NCBI RefSeq assembly: GCF_031877795.1
Contig: NC_133971.1
Span: 14,920,325 to 14,984,324, forward strand
Source: Strix aluco
Taxonomy: Eukaryota; Chordata; Aves; Strigiformes; Strigidae
DNA: 64,000 nucleotides
Reading direction: 5' to 3'
Shown: positions 1 through 13,693 of the stretch, one piece after another
Layout: the number at the start of each line of letters is the position of its first letter
Position numbering within the stretch: the first letter of the stretch is position 1
Translations under genes and position numbers: made by a program
Notes under the pieces: generated by a model
The model's input: the letters and a program-made list of their open reading frames with translations, nothing else
Told to the model about the DNA's origin: nothing
The model's database searches: none

Positions 1-3000
1 CACCAGAAGAGGGAGCTGCTACTTGAGGAAGTTGTAAACTGACTTCCATGACCCCCATAAACATAGCTCTATGTCTTTATTGAAGAAAAGCTGGGGTGTA
101 ACTACTTGGAAAATAGTTAGCTGGTGACAGTGGTGTGTCAAGGGATCGGACTGTCATCAGCTGGAAGGTCTTGACAGATTAAAGTGAAGAAATTCTAATA
201 TACAGTATTTCAGTACATTAGAATTTTTTTTAAAGGAAACCCTGTGACTTGCTGTTGCAATGAAATGGTGGGCTAATGGAAAACATCTTAGTGTCCTCTT
301 GGGAAAAAGCTAGGCTCACTGAGTGAGCTCCAAAGGGAGCAGGAGCTACATTTTGCATTCATTTGCTTAACCAAGCTGGTACTGACACTACTAAATGCTT
401 TCTTACTCAGAAGCATCTCTGAAACCTTGAGTATCCAGGAGTACTTTAGATCTGTTGGGCAACTGATGGCTGGGAGCAGAACCCAGGTTTATCCCAGGTG
501 GCTGATCATGCAGTCTTGACAAATGCTGGTTGGGACACAGAGTTTCTGTTTAAAGTTTCTTATTGCAAACTGAGATTAAAAGCTGAAGACTTGAAGCTTT
601 TTTTCTGTGAAATGTTGAAATTTACTTGGAACTTAACTGGTTTTGAGTATTTAAATGTGTCTTGGATGTACTATAGGTTAGTTTGTATACCAATCTAAGC
701 AAAGCATGTCCTGGTAGGCAACTTGCAGCTTATGTTCTCCCTGAAAACATAGCCTGAGTAGACCTTTTTTTTTTTTTTTCTTTTAAAAGAAAAGTGACAA
801 ACTTCATCTCCTGAACAGAGATTTGCTTTATCAATCAACCATGGTTAACTAATGCTACCTTTGACTAAGGTCAGGTCCTGCACTCCTCCAGTCTTTTCCC
901 AGAATGGATTAAATGAGAGTAGACATGCTCCAAGTGTCACTCACTAGCATGTGGCTTTGCTTGATCCCATCTGCTGGCCTTGGGCACCGTATGAATGGCC
1001 CGTGAATAGCCAGACCTTGAAAAGGCCACCGGGCTGACCCACCAAGCAGAGTTGAATTTAAAGCTGAGTGACAGAGTGAGGGGGGGGGGGGGGTTGGGAA
1101 TGGGTTATGTGACACAGAAAACACTGTTGCAGAACACATGCAAATCATTTGTTCATACAGTGATAGAGGCAGAAGAAGAAGTAATGACCTTATGTTTCAG
1201 CTTAGTTTGCTGTAAAGAGAAACCTTCAACCAGTAGGCACTGCAGTGGATCACTTGGAGAGGCTGTGACCTTCCATCAGTAGAAACCTTCAGGAAAGCAT
1301 TAGGGGAATGACACAGGTATATGTGCTCCAAAGGATAGGATGTATGATTTTTTTTTTTTATATTATTAATTTTATTTTTAATGCCAATTAATTTTTTTTA
1401 ATCATGTCATTAGAAACCAAGAGCAGTGTGCAATGGCTTCTTTGTCAAATTGGTTCTGCAGTACTCCGTTCATTCCAACAGCCAGTTTACTCACCACAAG
1501 TGAGGGTGGGGGGGGAAAAAGGCCATCACTTTATGAAGCTTCATATGAAGTTGATTCATAAAACATCTGTTGTGTTCTTTAAATTGTGCAGTTAACACGC
1601 ATGGCAGTTTGAGCATGCATTGATGATTTTGTATGCTAAGAACTCAGTTACATTCCTACTGAAATTTAATGGGATTTAAATAAAGTACTGAGGAAGAAAA
1701 AGCATAGTTAATATAAATGTTTTGTATATGCATGATTCTTCAATTTTTCTTATTCCTGTGACTTTTAAACAGTAATATACAGAGGGAGCGTGATGCAAAT
1801 TAGAGAAGTTGTTTAAGATAAAAGAATGAAGTAAACAGTGAGTTTTGTTTGAAAGACCATGAACGTGCTTGGTGTTATATAAGCAATATGGGTTATAGTG
1901 ATGCATTTGAGGGGAGTCTACTGTATTCTATGGTAAGGAGAGAGTGAAAAGGAGGCAATACAGGTGATTTGTCTGTGGCACAACCATCTCCAGCAAACAT
2001 CCCACAGACAGCACCCAACTACCATAGGAACAAAGGGATAAGGCAGCAGATTATATTGTCAATGTAATTTTTGGGCTTTTTTCCTCAGAGTTTTGGTTGA
2101 TTAATGAGGAGTGAACCCCTGCATTACACAGGTAAGCAGCAGCTCTAGCAGCACAGATAAGAATCTCTGCCTGTTTTTATCCGCCAGTCTTTCCTCTTGA
2201 GGCAGTGTTTCAAGGGAGATGTGCTATCTTTGAGCTGATGAACATCTGGACAGTTAGCATGACAGCGGTGAAGATTTGCATAAAGTTTAGAGAAAGAACG
2301 AGAGAATGAGAGTCTCAGTGCAAAATGGGAAAGGGCAGGAAGGCACCTCTGTGGGAACAAGTCAGGTCTGCAATTCTGCAGGATGGAGAGCTGGACAGAA
2401 ACTTGCAACACTTCCATGAGCAAGGCAGGTTCTGTGGTGATGTTGCTATAGCTTCTACTAAAACCTCAAATTGTTTTTTGCCATTTGTGTCAGCAAAGTG
2501 ATGCTCTTATCATTTAAATGGCTGACATGGTACATCTGAAGTTTACAGAGCCCGTTTTATTGCTCAGTTAATTACATCCCTTTCTCCTAAAAGGTAAAAA
2601 CCTAGTAGCAAAACTCTATAGCACTCTGTGAGCATAAAGCTTAGGCTTTGGTGGTGGCAGTGACACGCTGATGCTTTGGTGATTCAGAGATACTGCACAA
2701 GTCCAGGATTTGTGTAAGCTCCCTCCTACAGCAGGAAGAATAGAGCCTGTAAAATGGGCTTCTCCCTACAGTGGGAAACAGCAGTAAGAACTGCTGAGAA
2801 AAGGAATAGTTCATAGGTTTTGGAAAAAGAGATCTGAGAAACTCACTTTTCCTTTTTACTTCTCTCCCTTCTCCCCATCCCTTCTGCTGAGTATTAAGTG
2901 GTGTAACAGAAACAAACCCTACGTATACCAGTGGTTTCTGTGAGAAAGAGATGGTGTTTTATTTCTACAAGTTTGAGAAGGACTGTGGCCCAGTGAGTAT

Positions 3001-6000
3001 TTATTTACAATGTACCTTTCCTTTACATCCAACATGTAACAAACAGAAAAAATAAATGATGGTTCTACCCATCTCCCATCTTCTATGTGTTGTACAAACA
3101 TTTAGACCTTATTCTGAGTAGCATACCACTGCCTTCCAAGTGTGCCTACAGATACATTCACTGATTTGCCATTCTGATGCATGCATTAAATGTACTTCCA
3201 ACCTGTAGGAATACCTATTAGTCATAAAAAATGCAGGTACTTAACTAACGAAGCCAGTGCCAAAGTAGACACCAGTTGATGGTAGCAAATACACCTACAC
3301 AAGTTTGTCCTGCAGAGCAGAATGTGTGAAGGCACCCACACCAGGGTCACAGACACTGCCGAGGGCATGGTGAGCACATTAGGAACACCCCTCAGCTACA
3401 AATACAACCCTCCTCTTTCATAAGAAAAGTCAGTGATGATCCAAAAACTTGCTGATTTCAAAACACATTTCCTAGTTGTTCTACATGTTCTGCCACAACC
3501 CAAAATTAACAGCATATGCCATTATCACTAGAAGTGAAAAATGCCACCAGAAAACCTGAGCCAGACAGGTCTCGAATTCTTTGCAGTGTAGATTTGTACT
3601 ACAAATGCAGCCTTTGTTTTACTTTGTATTAGAAGGGTCATACCTTTTTCTTGTTTTCTTGGGATTGTAATGCACTAAAAAGTTCCATACACTGAAATAC
3701 ACTGCATTTTTTTTCTTCTCATGTTAAGGGACTAGCTGGGTATAGAACCTGCCTGTGCTGACTTACCTGTGCTGTAGTTCTTGTACCAGAAGCACAGGAG
3801 TGAAAGAAAAAAGATATGCAATACAAACACACCTCTTCAGTAAGATTTATGCCTAGAAAAATAACACCACAAAATGTCTGTATAAAAAAAAATAAATCTA
3901 ACAAAACAGCCAGCAGGCAACTCTAGTCTGGGACATGACTGGTCATCTATTTTGGAATATTTCCTCTCCCCTGGAAAAAAAAAGTTAAACTTTGCAGAAC
4001 ACTCATAAAGCTACTTCTAAAGTATCCACGTTCTTCATATACAATCTAGTTTGCTTTTGAAATATTGTACATATACCAAAAAAAGCAAATAGTGGAGAAG
4101 TCACGTTTTTGATTTGAACTTTTCCATTATCATTATTTGCCTTTTTAAGTAATTGCAGGTGGAATCTCCATGTAATGGCATTGCCACTAGCTAGCTCTAA
4201 ACTGGTAGAATAGTCCAGTAAGGGAGCTAAGCTCTTAGTATTTTAGGGTTTAAATTTTTACCCTTTTTCATAGAATATTTTTGTCTTTTGATTAAGAGAT
4301 GGAAAGTGTGTATGATTTGTATTTAAGCACAACTATCCTGCATTATTTAAGAGCGAGATTCTTCTATAATACCTAAACAGTTTATGTGACATAGTTTACA
4401 AAGATGTTACCTAAATATAATTATCCCCTGCTGCAACACAGCTTAGGCACAACCATCTGCCACTGAACAATGACAGGCAGCTTGAGGAGTTAAAAGAATG
4501 GCAATGGAAACCTAAATGAACCATATACGGATTTCTTCTTGTGGGAACCAAACTGTATTAAAAATATTTTTTTTTTAACATTGATACATATTCAAAGTTA
4601 AAACCAGACAGTGGTCAAATAAATACCCTTTAATAAAGAAAAAAGGAATCATTTTAAAGCACCAAAACTGTGAGTATGATGTTACATTGCATGTACAAGA
4701 AGGTGAGTGCAGTACTTTGTGTACAGGTTTAAATTTCTGAGTCATCATAATAAAAAACATGAAATACACAGCAATAAACTCGCATTGCAGAAAAGCTGCA
4801 CTAAAGAAAAAAGAGTAAAAAGCAGTTAAAACTTTTTTAGTTTTTAGGTATTGCTAGAAATGTTTTAGTTTTTTACTTTTTTTTAACATAGTTGTTGCTT
4901 AATAATTCATAACATTAAGCATTTTTAGGCATAGTAAATTTGCAGAGTCGTTTACAATAAAATATGCATTTAATATGTCCTTTTGAATATAATGGAGTTA
5001 AAGAACTTTCTTAAAGCCAAGCACAATGTGCTAGTAGTGTTTAAGTCTACTGATAATATTGCACAAAGCTAGTGAATGGCAAATTGGTTTTCTTTTTGAT
5101 TATTTCTTACTTACTCAACAGGCTTAACTACAAAGTGGGTTTCATTAAACTTCACTGGCTTCACTCATGCAAGACAACCTGCAGCCATCTGTATTTCTTA
5201 AGCTTTCATCTTACGCTGACGTATTTGTTTGTATTTAAGATGAAATTCAAAACATATAGCAACCACAGTAACATATTGGGAGATCTTAAATGAGTATCCC
5301 TAATCCCCAATACCTATTTCCCAATTCAGAAATCAAAAATGTTTCTAAATCTGAAAATCAAGCAAGTCTACAGCAAACTAATTACCAAAGAGGTGACAGT
5401 CTCGGGAATAAAATCTCTGCAGAGTTTGGACTATACTCACCAAAATGGCCATTGTCCTTTTTCCTTGTTCCAAATGGACACGCTACTGGTTAGTAGCCTT
5501 AGATACCAGCTTTAAATAATACTCTACATTAATATTAGAAACTCAGCAGAGTAAATTCATTGCTTGGTCATTTTCCATATTAGAGGTACACTAGAGTATT
5601 CACATTTGAGAATGGAAAGATGACCTTTTCTGTCAAATTCTGAAGCCCTCGGCCACAGAATATAGAAGACCTGAATCACAATAAAAATACATAAATGTCA
5701 GGTTGCAGATTCACTACAATCAGAGCTGGAAGTTTTGGATTAATAGTCAAACTGAACGGGAAGTGCGAAGAACCTATATACAACAGCCCCTCCCAAAAAT
5801 ATATGGGCATGCCCACCCACCTTTGACCCTACTAAAAATTCTTATAAGTATTTATGTATTAGGCAGCAATTAAATATAAATTCATTTTGTAGGAAAAATT
5901 TAAATTACAGTATATTAATACGTTAAAAATAGCCATTGCTGTACTTTTTACAGCACTGATAGCAGTATGTCAATGTGCTTATTACACCGAAGAGCAATTT

Positions 6001-6474
6001 GCAATCACGTTTAGGATGACCTAGGATGTCTGTCAGCTCCAGTAGCACTGAAGTCATGCAACGCACTCTCCCAGTAAGGTGCTCTTGTTTACTCCTTTTC
6101 TTTGCAAGAAGCTTTGCTTGATCTTAACATCAATTCTGTAGTGCTAGACATAACAACATATTGTGCATGCTTATGAATCATTACCAGAAGTATATCCAGG
6201 TAATTTAATTACATAAGCATTACAATGGAAAGAAAATCTGATTACACGTGAGCAAACCTGATTTACAAATTACACTTTTGAAATTCAGTGCAACAAACAG
6301 AATAAGGGTAACATTAAGTTTCTGTCTTCTCTTAATAAGTTTCTTCAACAATGCACCTATCATTACTTTAGTATTAAACATTACAGAATATAGTGCCTAT
6401 ACTCAAAATGATTCTTTACAAATAATGTAGTGAAGTATGTTGAGTTCTATCCCTGATGCAGCCACAAAAGAACA
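1..6474. other. Intergenic sequence downstream of JMY, no gene seen
   Basis: No exon, tRNA or clear transposon was recognised. Open frames are short and show no protein-like pattern. Notable simple sequence: a T tract near 765-780, a 14-base G run at 1080-1093, and an AT-rich stretch at about 1348-1402. In mammals the gene facing the 3' end of JMY is HOMER1, convergently transcribed, but none of its coding sequence is visible here. Confidence 0.5.
1080..1093 (+). repeat. Poly-G tract (14 G)
   Basis: An uninterrupted run of 14 G in otherwise AT-rich DNA, preceded by gagtga and followed by ttggg. Its length is likely polymorphic and prone to sequencing error. Confidence 0.9.
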
Positions 6475-6493
6475 TGATATATAATCATATTAA

Positions 6494-6499
6494 TTTATT
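6494..6499 (-). terminator. Candidate distal poly(A) signal AATAAA
   Basis: The minus strand reads AATAAA followed about 20-40 nt later by a T/GT-rich element (tgttcttttgtggctg, plus-strand 6459-6474). That is the layout expected for a cleavage site near 6475. It is the best-looking combination I noticed downstream of the JMY stop codon, but it was not scored. Confidence 0.3.
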
Positions 6500-9400
6500 T
6501 TACAGGTGTCTGGTATAGGATGCAGACTGTCAGATTAAAAAAAAAAAAATCCTTAAAAGTAATGTTTAACAAAAATTACAAAGCCTTCACCTAACCTAGA
6601 CAGGTAGCTTAACTAACATATGAAAATATAGTAAAGTGAATGAAATAAGATTATTGGTCATTTGTAAAGGATCTGGAACCTCTGTGAATGACAACATGCA
6701 ATTCATGTTGATACAAATTGAATTTCTGATCAAAAGACTATTGCTGTTTACCTTATATTTTGGTTATTTTAGTAGAAGCTGAGTATTTAATTTCTTGTTC
6801 CCACTCAAAAAATTCTTCAGTCCTCACATATGCATTTGTACAATAAACATTATGCAACTCTTAGTATAACTGATCCAGTGAGGTAAAAACAGTTTTAATT
6901 TGAACAAGGAAAGAAGTTTCTAAAAATGGAAGAAGCCTGAAAGCTGACAAACTGCTTAAGATAAATGACTAGCAGCAGAACATAGCCACAGCAATGAAGT
7001 CCAGCCACAAATTACCAGTAATAGGTGGAAAGGTCTTTTTATGGAGGCTCTCTTTCCTTGCATATCTTTATATGTTTTTTCTGTAGTGATGCTTGCTAAG
7101 ATTTCTCAAGGACCAACACAATTATTAGTGTTTTTCTCAGCTATGGAGAAACTGATCTCAATATAGGACTGTCATAATTTCTGTAAGCTTCTTGTGAATA
7201 TACTTAAAACTTTCCCCATTTGCTGCTATAGCCATCCCCCTGCAAAATTTCACATTACAGAGGATGGAAGGTTTTATGCCTGTATACTACATATGCACGA
7301 TTTTTGTATCAAAGTGGAGAATTATGTGAAATTGTGACATCTAGTGACTCATGGAGGATTAAAATCCAGGTTTATTTCTTTTTAGCAGTATGTGGAAAAA
7401 ACCCCATTTACCTTCCACACTGAAGATGGCCATTTTGAACTCATATAAACTGCTATGCTCAGCATAACTATTTGTGTGCGCATAAAATACATGTTCATAT
7501 GAGAACTCCATTTCTGTAAGCTATTACAGGAATCTAAGATTTCAGCTAAATATAAAACAGATTAAGGATGGTAATTTTTCCTCAATCATGCACACATTTT
7601 TCCAACGCAAACATGACAGATCACGTGGCAAACAAATCTGAAAACTGTATTACAGTACAGCATGGAGCTATTTAGATAAATCACAACACAGTGGTAAATT
7701 GTAGACACAAATGTTGTGCAAGGGGACCATTGCACCTATACATTAAAATTACACTATTTTCCTTGGCTTGGAATTTTGCTAGTGTCTCATATGCATACTA
7801 TAAGGAATAAAACTGCAGGCTGGAAAACAGGAAAAAATGGACATAAAAGTTGCTCAACCACCACTGTTAATTTAGCACTAAGTTTTAGATGAACTGATGA
7901 TCTGAATGCCATTCTACATCATAGTTCTGCTTTGTGCTACAGCCAAAAATTTGATTACCTTGGTTTTAACATGTGGTGTGACTGGAAATACAGACAGATG
8001 GAGAGCAAAAATACACCGCAGCTTACAGTATAGGCAATGTCAAATGATTATGATGAACTTTGAAATGGCTGTTATGGCTGCATGAACACAGTATTAGACA
8101 GCTTGCAACTACAGAAAGTAACTCAGGGTTCAGAGAAACAGTGTGAGAAAAAAATACCATGTTGTTTTAGGTCCTTGGAAAGCCAGTATCAAGTGTTTCA
8201 TAGAGCTGATCTCAGAAAAACACAGACCTGATGACTAATACAGCAAAATTGATACAACTCTACAGTAACACTGCTCACAGGTGCTTTGAAAATGAATGTT
8301 AACTAACTTTATAAATAAGGCAACAAGGCTAAGAAAATGCCTGTTGATAGCAAGAGTAAAGTGACATCCTTTCGAGATGTTTGACAGAGCTTTAATTTCA
8401 GGACAGCCACAGCAAAACAACTGAAGGGTCCAAGAGCTGAGGTTCCTTTAGGTTACACGGCCTATTGCTAATGTAAGTTCTCATGTTACTCTTTAGATAA
8501 GTAAATGGCAAGACGTGAAATCTCCTGTTATAAATGTCAACACAGTATGTGTTCCATTACATGACAGCAGCAATGCATGACTCCACTTAAAAAACCCCAA
8601 ACAAATCCAGATAGTAGTTTGTCTGTCGCAAGAGGAACAGTGAACGGACCACACTACATAAAGGACAGGGACTGTGTATTTCTCAAACACAGTGAGTATC
8701 ATGCTAGTAAAAATAAAATGCTAGTGAAAATTCAGTTTTCTTAGAATTGTAATTGGCTGACTTTAATATCACATGGAGTTTCTAGATGGCATGAGGCTAC
8801 CTGGATCTCCATACTGACCTACCTCTCAGTACTGTGGTATTGTAAGAGTAGCTGCCTGCAGCCATTAGTCATAAAGTTTAGGATTACTTCTAAGTATTCA
8901 CCACAGAGGAAGCTGTAACTCTTCTTTAAAAAGAAAAGAGTCAGGATCAAAAGGGAACTTTTTTTTTTCAGCTAGTAGGCTTTTGGGTATGAAATACAAA
9001 CATTTTTTGCAGCCACTAACGGCAATAATGAAAACCAGCAAGAGAAGCATGATTTTCACAGCTGAATTATCAGTATTATCAGTATGTTTAAGTGCTTTGA
9101 TCTTTTTTAAAGAAGGCTGCTTAGAGTAATCAAAAGCCATTTTAAACCAAAAGAGAAAAATAATTTTAAGTATGAAATTACAAAATACTGCTTCTTATAA
9201 CAAATGATAAAAGTATAACTTGGTTCAGCATAGCTAAATATTATTTTAAAAAAGCATGAAAATGTCTACTTTAAAAAGGTGTCAGACCACAAATGACCTT
9301 CTAAAAAGTGCTGCAGTATGTCTTGCTAAATGTACCGTGTTGGAAACAAACACATTCTTGAATATGTACTGAATTCAACTCTTATTCTCATTGTGCTGTG

Positions 9401-11113
9401 GTCACTTGTTACTTTTCATACTGACACACACTTCTTCAAACTAAGAAGACAAAAAAAATCTTAGTTTCATGTTACTGAATTTCAGCTACTGTAGTGCAAC
9501 TAGGAATTCTGCTCTTTCTGGAATACCACACTGCTACAGAGCAAGCTTCTCTGCAAGGAGCTATTTAGTTGGATTTTCAAGCAGATGATATATTCAGTGC
9601 AGTGAAGGGACATTTTATAGCTGGTTTGATGTCTTGGCTGAATCCCAAAGTTACTCTAACAGCAAGTATTCTCCCAACTCAGAATGCCCCCCGCACTTAA
9701 CTGGCCACACATTACTAACGCAAATAGAAAAAGTGCTTAAGAATAGGGCATTCTTGATTATATAAAATGCACATTAAACAATTCTGCCCCCACCAGAATT
9801 TGTTGAACAAATTAAGGAAAAAAGTGACTCAAAAATTAACATTTCAGGCCATTTTTTCCATATACCGAATCATTTGCCAAAGTAAGACTATTTCTCTGCC
9901 AAAGAAAGCCTCCTGTGGAATTGATGGTCACAACTGCTGGCTCTGAGTTTTCAGAAATGAAGAAGAAAAGTAATCTTCAACTGAGGCTTCTTTTCTCACA
10001 TCAGTGGCTCTGAATCACCTGTTTGGGGAAAAAAGAAAAAGGAACATCTGAAAAGCTAAACAGCTGTACAAATACTCTCTGATCAATGTATTAGGCAATT
10101 CCAACATGTAACACTGAGCAGCATCTTCAAAAACCTTGATTCGCTTTGCTCCCAGGGTAATGACACACTAACTCTGGAGCCAGGACACACAGAATATGAC
10201 CAGGTCTTTTTTTGCCTTCTGGCATTAGTGGCAGTGAACACAGATTAGAGTTTGAAGAGGCCCAAAATACTGGATTAGAAGACTATGGAGAACAAAGCTC
10301 ACTTCTTATCTGTTACTGTGTCCATCACACCCAGGAACCCAGATTTCACAGTACTTCTAGTACTCTTAATGTACTGTAGTGATTTATGTGTACCATTACA
10401 TACATTCACAGACAGATAGGCTTGGAATACTTTTGCTAACCAGTAATCTTCTGATTTTTTCATACAGAAGCTACTGCATCTTTATACTGCTTTTTCAGCT
10501 GTACTTCCAATACACAGAATGCCTCAACATTTTTGTACGTGGTTTAGACTGTCTGTAAGAAAGGAACTGCTCTTAAAAAAGTTAGTCATAACTTTATGTA
10601 GACGTTATCTCATAAAGCAGGTAATACAAGAGATGACTAGATCTCTTTCAGGGACTGCTATTAGTTTACCTTCAAACTTCAGTAATTAATGAAACTACTT
10701 CAGTGGGCAATGTTAATACTCCTTACACATACATTAAGACACTTTTTGGCACTTGATACAACATACATCATCATATCAGATTTAGCCTTCATTCCTAAGG
10801 CAAATAACTGCATTACATTTAGCCTGTAAGGATATATATGTATTAAACATAGTTCATAACGTACGTGCCAATATACTTTTGTATAACTGTTTTCAACCCA
10901 ACATCTCTAGGCAACTGGTTTTTGCATGTGCATGGCTTCCAGTTAAAAATCTGTAGGTCAATACTAAAGCATGGTATTAAATGGATAACCTTATAGTAAA
11001 AAGTACTATTCTGCAGTTTCTACAACAGATTTTCATTAGATTTTACTCGTGTAATAAATTCTGGGTAACCAGTCTATATGTTCAAGCAAGCACACTCATC
11101 TATGTGAAAAGTA

Positions 11114-11119
11114 TTTATT
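11114..11119 (-). terminator. Candidate proximal poly(A) signal AATAAA
   Basis: The minus strand reads AATAAA, followed some 25-35 nt downstream by a GT-rich stretch (gagtgtgcttgcttg). If used it would end the JMY transcript near 11095. Hexamers are frequent in AT-rich DNA, so this is weak alone. Confidence 0.25.
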
Positions 11120-13385
11120 TCAGCTGAATTTCACTAGGTGTTTGTCTCAATCTCTGTTCTCCAAGATTATTTCACACACTTCCATAGCAGGGGCCCATTT
11201 TTCCCTTCTGAGCTGTTAGCTATTTTGAACAACCGCTTTTCAATCAGATCTGTACTATCTGTTAAATAGTCTCGTCTCATGAAAACGGGAGTGCTTTTAT
11301 AATAAAATAGGACATTGGTAAGAGAAAGCAGGTCTCAGATGTGTGAAGAACTCCAAGGGGCACACACTCAGAACTCTGATACTGCATCCTGCTCTAGGTC
11401 CAAGTGATTTCACGGGACCAGAGTTTGACAGGAGGGCATCCTTAAAAGGGGAAGATACCACAACTGTAGACTGGGAAAAAGAAGACAACAACCAGTGCAC
11501 TACAGGTACTGCACAGCAGTGATTTTCAGCCTGCACTCTGAACTGCTTCTATAGGGCTGCAAAAGACAGCAGAGGAAAACATGTATTTATGTTGTATGGC
11601 AATGTACACGTAAGACTTCTAAGAGGATACACTTCCAATGGAAAATGTTTAGGATGTCCACCAACTAGATTAAAAAAATTCAAAGTCGCTCTTGGAAAAT
11701 TCCTTTTTTTTTTTTTTTTTTTTTTTAAATGACCCATAGCATTAAAGCATATTCTTGCTAAAAAAAGACAATCTCAAAGAGTAAATTAAGCTTTACTAAA
11801 ATCATAAAGTCAAATCAAAGTTTAAATTTTCTCAGTTATCTAGGAAATGAAAAGAGAATAATTGCATTGAGAAAGCCCAGTCAATTCCGAGGCATGTCTT
11901 TTCTTATAGCTGTCACTTGATTTCTGAAGAGCTGTGGTAGTGAGTTTTCAGTATGCAAGTATAGAATAAAGTTACATCCAAGCAAAATTATTTTCACTTT
12001 GAGTTTCAGCAAGAGTTAAGTACAACTCTACTCCTGGATTTTCAACTCCAGAACTAGCAGTACCTTTGATGTGGAATAGAAGGAGCATGCCATAATTAAA
12101 CAGTATTAAATCATTAGTGTGGCCAATGGCTAGTTCATGAGGAAATAAAGGCAACATTTATTTTCCTTTTCAAAAATTTTAAATATTATTACTTGAAAAT
12201 AGCACACCATGGAACAGTTTGAGACATAGTATTTCATAATCACAACAACATTCAGCAGAGGATGTGCTAAGTCACCACCACTTTTTAAACAGCTATAATG
12301 CTTTACCAATCATTCCCCAGTTATGGTAATAACTAACCAGGGCAGAAATACCTGATTGTAAACATCCAGAGAGGTTATCTTTTTCCTACTGGTAGCTGTG
12401 TTGCAAGGATTACAAATATTTATCTTCCATACTCTTGAAATAGCTTTGATTTCTAAATAGATTTTTAATTCTTTAGATTGTCATACCTTTCTTTTCTCCA
12501 AATTTTATGTTTAGTGGGAACTTTCATTAAGACTTAAGTTCATCCACATGCCAGTAGCAGAAAAAAACCACCACAGAAGAACAGCACTATATGCTGTTAC
12601 TGTAATCAAGAACCTCTTTGTGCACTGATGCAGCCATAATTTTAAAAACTAATGTCTTGGCAATTTCTGGTTTGTTCTGATATCATTAACTTCATTTGCT
12701 GAAGTCCAGTATCTGTACTTTCAGGCACTGTAGCTTAGTATAAGGAAAGTTCATGGGATTTGTATGAATAGCAGAAGTATAAATTATATTTGTATATTTA
12801 CTATTTATAGTCTGGAAATTCCGTTAAGTCAGAGAGTTTACAGATTGAAACGAAACTATTAAAGTGTCAGTCACATAGGGTAACCAATGAGATTTCAATG
12901 TGTTCAGCAGTCAAATCTAACTGTCCTTCACTTGGAGCTATTCAGTCCAAAGTAATAAACATGCTAAATTTTTACAAGGCTAGAAGTAATTAGAAAATAA
13001 GTACAAGGTGTGTCCAAGAGTCATTGTGCTGCTTTGTTACTTAAAAACTTTTTACAGCTTTTTGGTAAGCTGCAAACAGTCACTTCAAACTTACTAAACA
13101 AAGTAAGAGGTTTTTAAAGGATCAGTCCTGTCAATATTCAGCAAAAGTATTCAAACAATAAAAGGCTAAGATGTTGCCTAATAAAAAGTTTTCCTTACTA
13201 TAAACCTTAAATTCTTTGAAAAGTCAGTGATACTAAATTCATATGTGCATGTTTTAACACATTGGATATCAGTTTAGTCACATTCATACTAAGTTTCCTA
13301 GAATGCACAACCTGAGGCTTAGCCGTTATTGTTATACAAAAAGTGTTGAAGAAATTTTTCTTTTTAAATGTAGGTTAATTACAGG

Positions 13386-13693
13386 TTAATTTTCCCAGTC
13401 TGTGCAAGGCAAACTCTCCTCTTCATCCTCCGATTCAGGTGATGCTTCCTTAATTCGTCGCAATGCTTCATGGATGCTCCTTGTCAGAGGGTCAGTATCA
13501 GGCAGAATTGTAAAGGATTCTCTCAAAACATCTTTCTGCACTTTCTTCAGTTTCACCCCTTTCCTGATCTGTGCCAAGATATTATTGCTATCATCTTCAT
13601 CAGGAAAAGGAGGGAGACTTCTCTGCTCAACTTTTCTTAAGTGAAAGCTGCCACGCTTCAAGGAAGCCAGCACTTCATCCATCGGGGAACTCA
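13386..13693 (-). CDS. JMY: JMY terminal coding exon: WH2b, WH2c, connector and acidic tail
   Basis: This is the last coding exon of an actin-nucleation-promoting factor. The acceptor reads ...ttactgcag and leaves 2 nt that complete a Val codon begun in the upstream exon. The exon encodes 101 further residues and a TAA stop at 13386-13388. In order I see a WH2 motif (MDEVLASLKRGSFHLRKV), a second WH2 (NNILAQIRKGVKLKKV), then an amphipathic connector (LTRSIHEALRRIKEA) and an acidic stretch ending with the Arp2/3-contacting Trp in CTDWEN. In the family, WH2 motifs bind G-actin and the connector/acidic part binds Arp2/3. The basic residues in the WH2 region also act as a nuclear import signal in mammalian JMY. 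The end matches vertebrate JMY as I know it, and the ending differs from that of the paralogue WHAMM. An 80-codon plus-strand frame over the same bases is only its antisense shadow. Confidence 0.96.

Larger units (their letters stand above)
6475..13385 (-). other. JMY: Candidate JMY 3' UTR (extent uncertain)
   Basis: About 6.9 kb of AT-rich sequence follows the stop codon with no coding exon, no LTR and no recognisable CR1 piece, in contrast to the introns. Long 3' UTRs are usual for vertebrate JMY as I recall it. The left limit is set by the best distal poly(A) candidate at 6494-6499. An earlier site near 11114-11119 would give a UTR of about 2.3 kb. A long T tract on the plus strand (about 11703-11726, A tract in the transcript) lies within it. 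Frames of 60-100 codons here show no family resemblance. RNA-seq would decide the extent. Confidence 0.35.

Noticed and set aside
1..3000. Possible HOMER1 3' end, expected by mammalian synteny
   Set aside because: No coding segment resembling its C-terminal coiled coil was found on the plus strand; synteny alone is not evidence.
13402..13644. 80-codon plus-strand frame over the terminal JMY exon
   Set aside because: Serine-rich antisense shadow of the acidic and WH2 coding sequence.
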